NCBI RefSeq assembly: GCF_015352445.1
Contig: NZ_JADKPO010000014.1
Span: forward strand, 1-64,000
From: Nocardioides agariphilus
GTDB lineage: Bacteria > Actinomycetota > Actinomycetes > Propionibacteriales > Nocardioidaceae
DNA length: 64,000 nucleotides
Direction of reading: 5' to 3'
Positions 16,324 through 25,193 of the stretch are shown piece after piece. Numbering within the stretch: the stretch's first letter is position 1; the number at the start of each line of letters is the position of its first letter. The notes under the pieces are model-generated. The model made no database searches, was not told the DNA's origin, and saw only the letters and a program-made list of their open reading frames with translations. The position numbers were made by a program, and so were the translations under genes.

Positions 16324-17301
16324 ATGGACCGCGCGGCGCTCGAGACCGCTCTGGAACGCACCTCGGTCAACGACGACGGCCGGTCGGGTGCGACGTTGGA
16401 GCGCGTGACACTGGCCGACGGGTCGCGGGTGGTGGTCAAGCGCTTCGACCCCAAGATCGACCTGGTCATGCTGATCACCGGCGACGACCACGGGCGCGAG
16501 GTACGGATGGTGCGCCGCGGTGTGCTCGACGGGCTGCCGCCGACGGTGCGACACGCTGCGCTGGGCGGCTGGTACGACGAGGACGCCGGCGTGCTCGTCA
16601 TGCGCGACCTCGGTGACGCGGTGCTCGACTGGGAATCCGTCGTCACGCCGGAGCAGGCACGAACGGCCATGACCGCGACCGCCGAGCTGCACAGTGCCTA
16701 CCTCGGCGCCGCACCCGCGGGACTGACCCCGCTCGACGTCCATCTCGGCATCTTCGAGCCCCGCCGCATCCAGCCGTACGCCGGCGACGCGATCATCGAC
16801 TTCGCCCTGCGCGGCTGGGAGCTGTGGGCCGAGATCGCACCAGGCGAGGTCGGCGAGCGAGTGTTGGAGCTGGCCCTGGACACCTCGCCGATCGCGGCAG
16901 CCTGCGCGCGGTTCCCGGCCACGTTCGTGCACGGCGACCTGGCCACGGTGAACATGGCCTTCGAGCCGGACCGGCCCGGCTGCCTGACCCTCATCGACTG
17001 GGGCATGGCGACCGCCGGCCCGGGCGCCCTCGACGTCGGCGAGCTGCTCGCTCGTTGTGCGCACCTGTTCGCGGTCGACGGGCCCGAGGACCTGGTCCAG
17101 CTGTACTGCGAAGCGGCGGGGCCGGCCTACGACGACGACGCGATGAGGCTGGGCCTGCTCGCGGGTCTGGCGAGGCTGGGGTGGAACAAGGCGCTCGACA
17201 TCGCCGACCACCCCGATCCCGCCGTACGTGAGAGGGAACGAGCGGCGCTGCCCTGGTGGCTGCGCCAAGCAGAGCTGGCGCTCGGGACCGGGCTGGTCTG
17301 A
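16324..17301 (+). CDS. APH-family phosphotransferase
   Basis: 325 aa, aminoglycoside phosphotransferase/choline kinase-like fold. The Brenner motif is FVHGDLATVNMAF (about residues 201-213; His-Gly-Asp...Asn) and the metal-binding aspartate is in TLIDWGMATAG. The N-lobe carries the ATP-contacting lysine in SRVVVKRFD. These kinases phosphorylate small alcohols or sugars; many chromosomal members are unrelated to resistance. It is first in a rightward run with a TIGR03086-type protein and a GH13 glucosidase, which may point to a sugar-related substrate, but this is weak. Confidence 0.85.
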   Translation: MDRAALETALERTSVNDDGRSGATLERVTLADGSRVVVKRFDPKIDLVMLITGDDHGREVRMVRRGVLDGLPPTVRHAALGGWYDEDAGVLVMRDLGDAVLDWESVVTPEQARTAMTATAELHSAYLGAAPAGLTPLDVHLGIFEPRRIQPYAGDAIIDFALRGWELWAEIAPGEVGERVLELALDTSPIAAACARFPATFVHGDLATVNMAFEPDRPGCLTLIDWGMATAGPGALDVGELLARCAHLFAVDGPEDLVQLYCEAAGPAYDDDAMRLGLLAGLARLGWNKALDIADHPDPAVRERERAALPWWLRQAELALGTGLV

Positions 17302-17316
17302 AAGGAGCCAAGGGAG

Positions 17317-18249
17317 ATGACTGGCATGGACGTGAAGACGATCTACCTGCGATCTGTCGACTACTTCGCCGACCGCCTCGGCACGGTGGGCGAGGACCAG
17401 TGGGCCGAACCGACGCCGTGCGTCGACTGGGACGTGCGCGGCCTGGTCAACCACATCACCTACGAGGATCTCTGGACCGTGCCGCTGATGCGCGGCGCCA
17501 CGATCGAGGAGGTGGGCGACCAGTTCGAAGGTGACGTCGTCGGCACGGACCCCGTCAACGCGGCGCTGACCGCAGCCCGCGAGGCCGTGGAGGCCGTCAC
17601 CGACGAGCTCCCCAAGGGCGGCACCGTGCACCTGTCGTTCGGCGAGACGCCGAAGGACGAGTACGCCATGCAGCTCGCCGCCGACCACCTCATCCACGGA
17701 TGGGACCTGGCCGTCGCCATCGGCGGCGACACCAGCATGGACAGCGATCTCGTGGCGGCCTTCACCGCGTGGTTCGACGACAACGAGGCGGGCTACCGGG
17801 GTGCGGGCGCCATCGCCGCCCGGCGGCAGCTCAACGGTGACGCCCACCACGACCTGCTGGCCAGGTTCGGACGGGACGCCAGCTGGGGCACCAACCACCG
17901 CGTGCTCGCCGCGTTCAACGCGGCGTTCGGATCCGGCGACGTCGACGCAGCGCTCGCCCTGGTCACCGACGACATCGTCTTCGACTCGACCTCGCCGTCG
18001 CCGGACGGGCAGCGCTTCGAGGGGCGTGACGCCGTGCGTCCGGTGTGGGTCGAGGTGATGGGCACCCCCGGCATGACCTTCACCGAGGAGGAGTCCTTGG
18101 TGACCGGCGACCGCGCCGTCGTACGTTGGCGCTACGCCTGGGGATCGGCGGACGACGGTGGCGGCGAGGACGGTCACGTCCGCGGCGTCGATGTGATCAG
18201 GTTCCGCGACGGGCTGGTCTGCGAGAAGCTCTCGTACGTGAAGGGCTGA
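17317..18249 (+). CDS. TIGR03086 (DinB-like) protein fused to SnoaL-like domain
   Basis: 310 aa. The N-terminal about 185 residues (WAEPTPCVDWDVRGLVNHIT, ...AADHLIHGWDLAVAIG) match the TIGR03086 family in the mycothiol-dependent maleylpyruvate isomerase/DinB superfamily, with three metal-ligand histidines (NHIT, DHLIHGWD). The C-terminal part (VLAAFNAAFGSGDVDAALAL...) is a SnoaL/NTF2-like domain. These are usually separate genes. DinB-fold proteins can be thiol-dependent transferases; no substrate is evident. ATG 17317 and ATG 17326 are both near AAGGAG/AAGGGAG. It lies 15 bp after the APH gene, so the two are likely co-transcribed. Confidence 0.82.
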   Translation: MTGMDVKTIYLRSVDYFADRLGTVGEDQWAEPTPCVDWDVRGLVNHITYEDLWTVPLMRGATIEEVGDQFEGDVVGTDPVNAALTAAREAVEAVTDELPKGGTVHLSFGETPKDEYAMQLAADHLIHGWDLAVAIGGDTSMDSDLVAAFTAWFDDNEAGYRGAGAIAARRQLNGDAHHDLLARFGRDASWGTNHRVLAAFNAAFGSGDVDAALALVTDDIVFDSTSPSPDGQRFEGRDAVRPVWVEVMGTPGMTFTEEESLVTGDRAVVRWRYAWGSADDGGGEDGHVRGVDVIRFRDGLVCEKLSYVKG

Positions 18250-18303
18250 GCCCGAGCCCCGTCGGTGGTAGGGCCCGACCACCGGTCCGCAAGACTGAGC
18301 CAC

Positions 18304-20061
18304 GTGACCGCACGCGATTGGTGGAAGTCGGCCGTCGTCTACCAGGTGTACCCACGCAGCTTCGCCGACAGCAACGGCGACGGGGTGGGCGACCTGGGCG
18401 GCATCATCGAGCGGCTCGACTACCTCGAGAGGCTCGGCGTCGACGTGCTGTGGCTCAGCCCGGTCTACCGCTCGCCGATGGCCGACAACGGCTACGACAT
18501 CAGCGACTACGAGGACGTCGACCCGCTGTTCGGGTCGCTGGCGCAGCTCGACGAGCTGATCGCCGAGCTGCACGCCCGGGGCATGAAGCTGGTCATGGAC
18601 CTCGTCGTCAACCACACCAGCTCCGCCCATGCCTGGTTCGCCGAGTCCCGCTCCTCGACCGACAACCCCAAGCGCGACTGGTACTGGTGGCGCCGGCCTC
18701 GACCGGGCTTCGAGCCGGGCACGCCAGGTGCCGAGCCGACCAACTGGGGCTCGGCGTTCTCGGGACCGGCGTGGACCTACGACCCGACCACGGGTGAGTA
18801 CTACCTGCACCTGTTCGCACCCGAGCAGCCGGACCTCAACTGGGAGAACCCGGAGGTCCGCCAGGCGGTCTACGCGATGATGAACCGCTGGCTGGACCGC
18901 GGCGTCGACGGCTTCCGCATGGACGTCGTCTGCCTGCTGTCCAAGGTGCTGGTCGACGGCCCGGACGGTCGGCCACAGCTGCCCGACGGACGCCTCGAGC
19001 GCGACCCCCTCGGCGCCGGCGTCGTGGACACCTCGAGGTACGGCGACACGACTCCGCTGGTCGTCAACGGTCCGCGCATCCACGAGTTCATCCAGGAGAT
19101 GCACCGCGAGGTGTTCGCTGACCGACCGCCCGGCGTGCTGACCGTGGGGGAGACGCCGGCGACCACCATCGAGCAGGCCCGCCTCTACACCGACCCGGCG
19201 CGAGCAGAGCTGGACATGGTCTTCCAGTTCGAGCACGTCGACCTCGACTCCGGACCCCAGGGCAAGTGGGACATCGTGCCCATGACCATGCTCGACCTGA
19301 AGCACTCGCTGAACCGCTGGCAGGAGGGGCTGGCCGCCGCCGGCTGGAACAGCCTCTACCTCGGCAACCACGACCAGCCCCGGTGCGTGAGCCGTTTCGG
19401 CAGCGACGACCCCGCGCATCGCCAGCAGTCGGCCAAGGCACTGGCCACCGTCCTGCACCTGCACCGCGGCACGCCGTACGTCTACCAGGGCGACGAGCTC
19501 GGCCTGCCCAACGCCGGGTTCACCCGCCTGGACCAGCTGCGCGACGTCGAGTCGCTCAACTACTACGCCGCGGCCGTCGCCTCGGGTCGCTCCCCCGAGG
19601 ACACCATGGGTGCGCTGTCTCGCAAGGGCCGCGACAACGCCCGCCTCCCGATGCCCTGGGACGCCTCGGCGACCGGCGGCTTCACCAGTGGCAGCCCGTG
19701 GATCGAGGTGCACCCCCTTGCTGGGGAGATCAACGCGGCGGCGCAGGTCGACGACCCGGCTTCGGTCTACGCCCACTACCGGCGGCTCATCGCGCTGCGT
19801 CACGACGAGCCCGTCGTGGCGCACGGCTCCTTCCGGATGCTGCTGGTCGACGACCCTCAGGTCTACGCCTTCGTCCGTGAGTACGACGGAGTCCGGCTGC
19901 TCGTCGTCGCCAACCTGTCGTCCGACCCCGGTGTCGTAGCTGACCTGAGCGAGGTGGCCTACGACGACGCCGAGCTGCTGATCGGCTCGGTGCAGGATGC
20001 GACCCCCGGACCGGCCGATCCCCTCGCTCCCTGGGAGTCACGTGTCTTCCGCCTGGCTTGA
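18304..20061 (+). CDS. GH13 alpha-glucosidase
   Basis: 585 aa, retaining alpha-glucosidase of the oligo-1,6-glucosidase/maltase branch of GH13. It begins DWWKSAVVYQVYPRSFADSN. The nucleophile is Asp207 in GFRMDVV, the acid/base Glu283 in VGETPA, and the transition-state stabiliser Asp357 in GNHDQPR. Calcium-site-like DSNGDGVGD is at the N-terminus. There is no signal peptide, so it acts on imported di- or oligosaccharides in the cytosol. The start GTG 18304 leaves the family's usual N-terminus; an earlier in-frame ATG at 18265 would add an unconserved leader. No sugar transporter is nearby. Confidence 0.95.
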   Translation: MTARDWWKSAVVYQVYPRSFADSNGDGVGDLGGIIERLDYLERLGVDVLWLSPVYRSPMADNGYDISDYEDVDPLFGSLAQLDELIAELHARGMKLVMDLVVNHTSSAHAWFAESRSSTDNPKRDWYWWRRPRPGFEPGTPGAEPTNWGSAFSGPAWTYDPTTGEYYLHLFAPEQPDLNWENPEVRQAVYAMMNRWLDRGVDGFRMDVVCLLSKVLVDGPDGRPQLPDGRLERDPLGAGVVDTSRYGDTTPLVVNGPRIHEFIQEMHREVFADRPPGVLTVGETPATTIEQARLYTDPARAELDMVFQFEHVDLDSGPQGKWDIVPMTMLDLKHSLNRWQEGLAAAGWNSLYLGNHDQPRCVSRFGSDDPAHRQQSAKALATVLHLHRGTPYVYQGDELGLPNAGFTRLDQLRDVESLNYYAAAVASGRSPEDTMGALSRKGRDNARLPMPWDASATGGFTSGSPWIEVHPLAGEINAAAQVDDPASVYAHYRRLIALRHDEPVVAHGSFRMLLVDDPQVYAFVREYDGVRLLVVANLSSDPGVVADLSEVAYDDAELLIGSVQDATPGPADPLAPWESRVFRLA

Positions 20062-20076
20062 ACAGCCATTCAGTCA

Positions 20077-20088
20077 TAGGCTCCGCTC
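20077..20088 (+). promoter_or_regulatory. -10 box of leaderless transcript for the kinase/aminotransferase gene
   Basis: TAGGCT (20077-20082), then six bases, then GTG 20089. This is the spacing expected if transcription starts at or next to the start codon. It gives the gene its own promoter 15 bp after the glucosidase stop. Confidence 0.6.
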
Positions 20089-22410
20089 GTGACCAGCGTG
20101 TCCGACGACGTCCTCACCAGCTCGGCGCCACGGCTCGCCGACCACTCCATCGCCGAGCTGGTCCTCGACGCGTTCGGGGTCGAGGGCCGGGTGCTGCAGC
20201 GCCTCAACAGCGAGCGGGACCAGGTCGTCCTGTTCGGTGACGAGGTCGAGCAGCTGGTGGTCAAGGTCTCCAACGCGGCAGAGTCGCCGGCCAACATCGA
20301 CCTCGAGGAGTCCGCAGCCCTCTGGGCGGTCGCCGCGGACCCCGGCCTGCCGCTCAGCACGCCACGCACCCTGAAGGACGGCGCCCACCATGTCGTCGTC
20401 CGCCACCCCGATACCGGGGAGGCCCATTTCCTCCGCGCCTACGACCGACTGCCCGGACGCGCCGGTCTGCTCGGCTCAGAGCTCGCGCCGCCGACCGTGG
20501 TCGCCTACGGCGCCGCCACCGCGCGCCTGTCCAAGGCGCTGCGCGGGTTCTTCCACCCGGCCGCCGGACGCAAGCTCCTGTGGCACGTCGAGGAGAAGGA
20601 CCAGACGCGCCGGCTCTCCGCTCACATCGCCGACCCCGACACGCGTCGCCTGGTCGAGTCCGCCTTCGACGGGTTCGACCAGCGGGTCGGACCGGTGTGG
20701 TCGACGCTGCGCGCCCAGCTCGTCCACTCCGACCTGTCCCTCGACAACCTGCTCGTCGGCGACGACGGCGAGGTCACCGGCATCATCGACCTGGGCGACC
20801 TGACGCACTCCACCCTGGTCTCCGACATCGCGGCGGCGTTCGGGTCGCTGGCCTCGACGATGCGGGACGACGCGCTGTTCGCCACGCTCCGACGCTTCCT
20901 CGACGGCTACCGCAGCGTCACCCCGCTCGAGCCCGAGGAGCTGGCCGCCCTCGGGGACACCACGGCCGTCCGGGCCGCGATCACCTTGTGCATCTCCAGC
21001 TGGCGTGCGGCAGGGCATCCCGACAACGCCGCCTACATCCAAGCCTGGGACGCGATCTCGCTCAGCCTGCTGGCCCAGTTCGCCGAGCTCGGCCCCGACG
21101 AGGTGACGCGCCGACTCGGTGGCCCCACCCCGCCGCCCGACACGGTCGAGCTGACGCGACGCCGTACGGCGGTGTTCGGCGATGCGCTCGCCGAGCTGAC
21201 CTACTCCGACCCGGTCCACCTCGTGCGCGGTAGCGCAGCGACGCTCACCGACAGCGACGGGCGGACCTACATCGACGCCTACAACAACGTGCCGGTCGTC
21301 GGGCACGCGCATCCCCGCGTCAGCGGAGCGATCGCCGACCAGGCCCGACTGCTGGCGATCAACCTGCGCTACCTGCACCCCAAGGCGATCGAGCTCGGCG
21401 AGCGGCTGGTCGCGACCCTGCCGCCGGGGCTCGCCGGTGACCTCGACACCGTGCTGCTGCTCAACTCCGGCAGCGAGGCGACCGACCTGGCCTGGCGGCT
21501 GGCCCGAGCCGCGACCGGCCACACCGGCGCGCTGGTCACGCACTTCGCCTACCACGGCGTCACGACCGCGACCAACGACTTCTCGCCCGAGGAGTGGCGC
21601 AGCGGCTGGAGACCGGACCACGTGGAGCGGTTCGCCGCACCCGTGGGGCGCGACCCAGACATCGCAGCATTCGGCGATGCCATCGAGCGCCTCGGCGCGC
21701 GCGGCCACCGGCCGGCGATGGTCATCGTCGACCCGCTGTACACCAGCGACGGCATCCATACGCCGGACTCGTCGTACCACCGTGAGCTCACCGCCACGGC
21801 TCGCGGGGCAGGCGCCCTCGTGGTGGCCGACGAGGTCCAGGCCGGCTTCGGCCGTGCGGGCGACCACCTCTGGTCGTTCGTCTCGGCCGGCCTGGCGCCG
21901 GACATCGTGACGCTCGGCAAGCCGATGGGCAACGGCCACCCGATCGCCGCGGTGCTCACGCGCCGCAGCTACGTCACGGCGCTGGGCGAACAGGCCGAGT
22001 TCTTCAGCACCTTCGCGGGCAGCCCGGTGGCGGCCGCAGCCGGGTTGGCCGTGCTCGACGTGATCGAGGACGACGACCTGGTCTCCCATGCGCGCGCCAT
22101 GGGCCAACGCCTCGTGGCGCGACTGCACGAGCGGACCGCCGACACCGGCGCCGTGCGGGAGATCCGCGGCCGCGGCCTACTGGTGGGGGTCGACCTGGCC
22201 GGGTCCGCCGCCGAGGCCGTGAGCCGGGTCACCGACCGTGTCCGCGAGCTCGGCGTGCTGGTCGGCACGACCGGACCGACGTACGACGTACTGAAGATCC
22301 GGCCGCCGCTGGCCATCACGCACGCCCAGATCGACGAGGTCGCGGACGCCGTGGCCCGGGCGATCGCGGAGACCCTCATCGACCAACCGCAGCAACCAAC
22401 CCAGGAGTGA
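20089..22410 (+). CDS. Fused amino-alcohol kinase and class-III aminotransferase-fold phospholyase
   Basis: 773 aa, two domains. Residues about 20-310 are an APH-type kinase with HSDLSLDNLLVGDDG (catalytic Asp215) and IIDLGD. Residues about 350-770 are a fold-type I class-III aminotransferase: NSGSEATDLAWRLA, VVADEVQAGFGRAGDHLW, and the PLP lysine Lys611 in TLGKPMGNGHP, closest by eye to the AGXT2L/ethanolamine-phosphate phospho-lyase group. Such enzymes eliminate ammonia and phosphate from phosphoethanolamine or 5-phosphohydroxylysine, giving an aldehyde. The kinase would make that phosphate ester in the same chain. An aldehyde dehydrogenase follows 5 bp later. The substrate is inferred, not shown. 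Confidence 0.85.
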   Translation: MTSVSDDVLTSSAPRLADHSIAELVLDAFGVEGRVLQRLNSERDQVVLFGDEVEQLVVKVSNAAESPANIDLEESAALWAVAADPGLPLSTPRTLKDGAHHVVVRHPDTGEAHFLRAYDRLPGRAGLLGSELAPPTVVAYGAATARLSKALRGFFHPAAGRKLLWHVEEKDQTRRLSAHIADPDTRRLVESAFDGFDQRVGPVWSTLRAQLVHSDLSLDNLLVGDDGEVTGIIDLGDLTHSTLVSDIAAAFGSLASTMRDDALFATLRRFLDGYRSVTPLEPEELAALGDTTAVRAAITLCISSWRAAGHPDNAAYIQAWDAISLSLLAQFAELGPDEVTRRLGGPTPPPDTVELTRRRTAVFGDALAELTYSDPVHLVRGSAATLTDSDGRTYIDAYNNVPVVGHAHPRVSGAIADQARLLAINLRYLHPKAIELGERLVATLPPGLAGDLDTVLLLNSGSEATDLAWRLARAATGHTGALVTHFAYHGVTTATNDFSPEEWRSGWRPDHVERFAAPVGRDPDIAAFGDAIERLGARGHRPAMVIVDPLYTSDGIHTPDSSYHRELTATARGAGALVVADEVQAGFGRAGDHLWSFVSAGLAPDIVTLGKPMGNGHPIAAVLTRRSYVTALGEQAEFFSTFAGSPVAAAAGLAVLDVIEDDDLVSHARAMGQRLVARLHERTADTGAVREIRGRGLLVGVDLAGSAAEAVSRVTDRVRELGVLVGTTGPTYDVLKIRPPLAITHAQIDEVADAVARAIAETLIDQPQQPTQE

Positions 22411-22415
22411 GAACC

Positions 22416-23792
22416 ATGTCGCAGCCTGCCTACCAAGTGACCGACCCCAGCACCGGCGAGGTCGTGCAGACCTTCTCGCCCGCGACCGATGCGGAGGTGG
22501 AGAGCGCGCTCGCCTCGGCGGCCGGTGCCTACGCAGACTGGGCTGCGCGTCCGGTCGAGGAGCGCGCCGAGATCGCGCGCCGCGTCGGCTCGCTCTTCGC
22601 CGAGCGAGCCGAGGAGCTCAGCAAGATCGCGTCGCTGGAGATGGGCAAGGCGCAGTCGGAGGCCTCGGGCGAGGCCGAGTTCTCCGGCGAGATCTTCACC
22701 TACTACGCCGACAGCGGACCGGAGATGATCGCGCCGCGGCCGCTGCCCGGCAACCCCGACGCCCGGGTGGAGTACAAGTCAGTCGGCACGATCCTCGGGA
22801 TCATGCCGTGGAACTACCCCTTCTACCAGGTGGCCCGGTTCGCGGCTCCCAACTTCGTGGTCGGCAACACCGTGATCCTCAAGCACGCCGAGAACTGCCC
22901 GACGTCGGCGCTCGCGATCGCCGACATCATGCAGGCCGCGGGGGTTCCCGAGGGCGTCTACGTCAACCTCTTCGCCACGCACGAGCAGGTCGCCTCGATG
23001 ATCGCCGACCCCCGGGTGCAGGGCGTCTCGCTCACGGGGTCCGAGCGGGCCGGCGCCGCCGTGGCCGCAGAGGCGGGGCGACACCTGAAGAAGGTCGTGC
23101 TCGAGCTCGGTGGGTCCGACCCCTACATCGTGCTCGACACGGCGGACGTCGACGAGGCCGCCGAGACCGCATGGGCGACCCGGATGGAGAACGTCGGCCA
23201 GGCGTGCAACTCCAACAAGCGGATGATCGTGATGGACGACATCTTCGAGGAGTTCGTCTCCGGACTCACCAAGCGGGCGCTGGAGATGAAGCCGCGCACG
23301 GAGGGCGCGGGCGCCAAGGGCGAGTACGCGCCGATGGTCTCGCGAGCGGCCGCGGAGAGGCTCCTGGACCAGGTGCGCGACGCCGTCGAGAAGGGCGCGA
23401 CCCTCCACGCCGGCGGCACCCTGCCCGACGGCCCCGGGGCGTACTTCGCCCCCGCCGTGCTGACCGGGGTCACACCCGAGATGCGGGCCTACCGCGAGGA
23501 GCTCTTCGGCCCGGTGGCGGTGGTCTACCAGGTCTCCAGCGACCAGGACGCCGTACAGCTCGCGAACGCCGTCGACTACGGGCTCGGCGGTGCCGTCTGG
23601 AGCACCGACGAGGAGCGCGCCGTCCAGGTCGCCGCACAGCTCGAGGTCGGCATGGCCAACGTCAACACCCCCGCGGGAGAGGGCGTCGACCTGCCCTTCG
23701 GAGGTACGAAGCGGTCCGGGTTCGGTCGCGAGCTCGGCCCGCTCGGCATCGAGGAGTTCGTCAACAAGCGCCTGTTCTACGTGCAGCGCTGA
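22416..23792 (+). CDS. NAD(P)-dependent aldehyde dehydrogenase, succinate-semialdehyde type
   Basis: 458 aa. Catalytic Glu230 is in VLELGGSDPYI and the nucleophile Cys264 in GQACNSNKR; NAD(P)-binding LTGSERAG and the PWNYP motif are present. The overall pattern is GabD/YneI-like. The start ATG 22416 follows AGGAG of the preceding stop region. Placed 5 bp behind the kinase/phospholyase fusion, it probably oxidises the aldehyde that enzyme releases (for example acetaldehyde, or aminoadipate semialdehyde) rather than, or as well as, succinate semialdehyde. No gabT homologue other than the fusion is present. Confidence 0.93.
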   Translation: MSQPAYQVTDPSTGEVVQTFSPATDAEVESALASAAGAYADWAARPVEERAEIARRVGSLFAERAEELSKIASLEMGKAQSEASGEAEFSGEIFTYYADSGPEMIAPRPLPGNPDARVEYKSVGTILGIMPWNYPFYQVARFAAPNFVVGNTVILKHAENCPTSALAIADIMQAAGVPEGVYVNLFATHEQVASMIADPRVQGVSLTGSERAGAAVAAEAGRHLKKVVLELGGSDPYIVLDTADVDEAAETAWATRMENVGQACNSNKRMIVMDDIFEEFVSGLTKRALEMKPRTEGAGAKGEYAPMVSRAAAERLLDQVRDAVEKGATLHAGGTLPDGPGAYFAPAVLTGVTPEMRAYREELFGPVAVVYQVSSDQDAVQLANAVDYGLGGAVWSTDEERAVQVAAQLEVGMANVNTPAGEGVDLPFGGTKRSGFGRELGPLGIEEFVNKRLFYVQR

Positions 23793-23803
23793 CTCGGCCC
23801 CTC

Positions 23804-23871
23804 GGGATAGTCCGGTACGAACCGAACCCTCGAACCGTGCTTCCAGGGTTCCGCTCGTACCGGACTATCCC
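23804..23871. repeat. Family C palindrome between the aldehyde dehydrogenase and DUF4446 genes
   Basis: A perfect 17-bp outer stem (23804-23820 with 23855-23871, starting GGGATAGTCCGGTACGA) and a weaker inner stem. It is nearly identical in its outer arms to 48338-48405. It lies between convergent genes and overlaps the last two codons and stop of the DUF4446 gene, so it may serve as terminator here. Confidence 0.92.
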
Positions 23872-24278
23872 GCGCGAGCGCCGCTGAGGGCCTCCTCCTC
23901 CTCGGGAGAGAGCTGCTGGTCGCCACGCCAGCCGGTGACGTTCTTGGCGTAGGTACGCGCGTCCGAGCGACCGTGGATCGCGGTCAGCACGACTCCGTCG
24001 CCGCTGTCGTCGAGCAGGGCGAGCGACCAGCTGAGGTGGCCGCCCATGTCCTCGAAGGCGTCGTACCTGACCACCGACAGGTGGCGCAGCGCCCCGCGCG
24101 CCTCGGCCCGCAGCGCGGCCACCTCCTGGCGCAGACCCAGGACGTCCTCGGGCACTGCGTCGATGCCGGTAGGTCGACGCGCGGCCCGCGATCGCGTCAC
24201 GACGACGATGAGTACGGCGACGAGCGCCGCCAACAGCACGCAGGCCAGCCCGACCAGGACCACGAGGATGAGGCTCAC
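23865..24278 (-). CDS. DUF4446 membrane-anchored protein
   Basis: 137 aa. An N-terminal membrane helix (MSLILVVLVGLACVLLAALV), a short helical linker (VLGLRQEVAALRAEARGALR), then the DUF4446 signature VVRYDAFEDMGGHLSWSLAL, followed by VVLTAIHGRSDARTYAKNV. Role unknown. The family is widespread in Gram-positives and found near serS/pheA in actinobacteria. The stop and last codons lie within the family C palindrome, so the final residues are set by the repeat. Confidence 0.88.
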   Translation of the reverse strand: MSLILVVLVGLACVLLAALVAVLIVVVTRSRAARRPTGIDAVPEDVLGLRQEVAALRAEARGALRHLSVVRYDAFEDMGGHLSWSLALLDDSGDGVVLTAIHGRSDARTYAKNVTGWRGDQQLSPEEEEALSGARAG

Positions 24279-24350
24279 TCCGGGACGCTAACCGACCGAC
24301 TCTTGGGAACCCGGCCGCCGCGACCGGGGCGACGGTGGGAAACTGCGCGG

Positions 24351-25193
24351 GTGCCCGACAAGATCGCCTATCAGGGCGAGCCCGGCTCCAACTCCCACCT
24401 GGTGTGCCAGCAGCACTACCCCGACTGGGAGGCGCTGGCCTGCGCGAGCTTCGAGGACGTCTTCGCCGCCGTCGAGGGGGGCGAGGCCGACCTTGCGATG
24501 ATCCCGATCGACAACTCCCTGGCGGGGCGGGTCGCCGACATCCACCACTTCCTGCCGGCCAGCAGCCTGCACATCGTCGCCGAGCACTTCCTGCGCATCC
24601 AGTTCGCGCTGATGGGCCTGCCCGGCAGCTCGATCGACCAGATCAAGACGGTGCACAGCCACGTCCACGCGCTCGGGCAGTGCCGCAAGGTGATCCGCGA
24701 GCACGACCTGACGCCGGTCATCTCCGGCGACACCGCCGGCGCCGCGCGCGAGGTCAAGGAGGCCGGCGACCCCACGCAGGCCGCGATCTCGCCGCCGCTC
24801 GCGGCCGAGATCTACGGCCTCGACGTGCTCGCCGCCGATGTCGAGGACGAGGACCACAACACCACCCGGTTCGTGGTGCTCTCGCGCGACCTGGTCGAGG
24901 CACCGGCCGACAACGGGCCGATCGTCACCTCGTTCATCTTCAACGTCCGCAACCTGCCGGCCGCGCTCTACAAGGCGCTGGGCGGCTTCGCGACCAACGG
25001 CGTCAACATGACCAAGCTGGAGAGCTACATGGTGGGTGGGGAGTTCACCGCCACCCAGTTCCTCGCCGAGGTCGACGGCCACCCCGACCACCCGCCCGTA
25101 CACCGGGCCCTCGAGGAGCTGCGCTTCTTCACCACCGACGTGAAGATCCTCGGCGTCTACCCCGCCGACCCGTTCCGGGCCACCGCTGGTTGA
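24351..25193 (+). CDS. pheA: Prephenate dehydratase
   Basis: 280 aa. Converts prephenate to phenylpyruvate in phenylalanine synthesis. The catalytic domain has IAYQGEPGSNSHLVCQQHYP, IPIDNSLAGRV, and the essential Thr-Arg-Phe in NTTRFVVLSRD. A C-terminal ACT domain (SFIFNVRNLPAALYKALGGF, ...NMTKLESYMVGGEF) binds phenylalanine for feedback control; the ESYM variant of the ESRP motif is typical. No chorismate mutase domain is fused. The start is GTG 24351. The last residues and the TGA come from a family A repeat element (GCTGGTTGA). Confidence 0.96.
   Translation: MPDKIAYQGEPGSNSHLVCQQHYPDWEALACASFEDVFAAVEGGEADLAMIPIDNSLAGRVADIHHFLPASSLHIVAEHFLRIQFALMGLPGSSIDQIKTVHSHVHALGQCRKVIREHDLTPVISGDTAGAAREVKEAGDPTQAAISPPLAAEIYGLDVLAADVEDEDHNTTRFVVLSRDLVEAPADNGPIVTSFIFNVRNLPAALYKALGGFATNGVNMTKLESYMVGGEFTATQFLAEVDGHPDHPPVHRALEELRFFTTDVKILGVYPADPFRATAG

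Noticed and set aside
16276-19824. Very long minus-strand open frame (about 1180 codons)
   Set aside because: A GC-bias artefact opposite three well-supported plus-strand genes; the translation is rich in Arg/Gly/Val/His with no domain.
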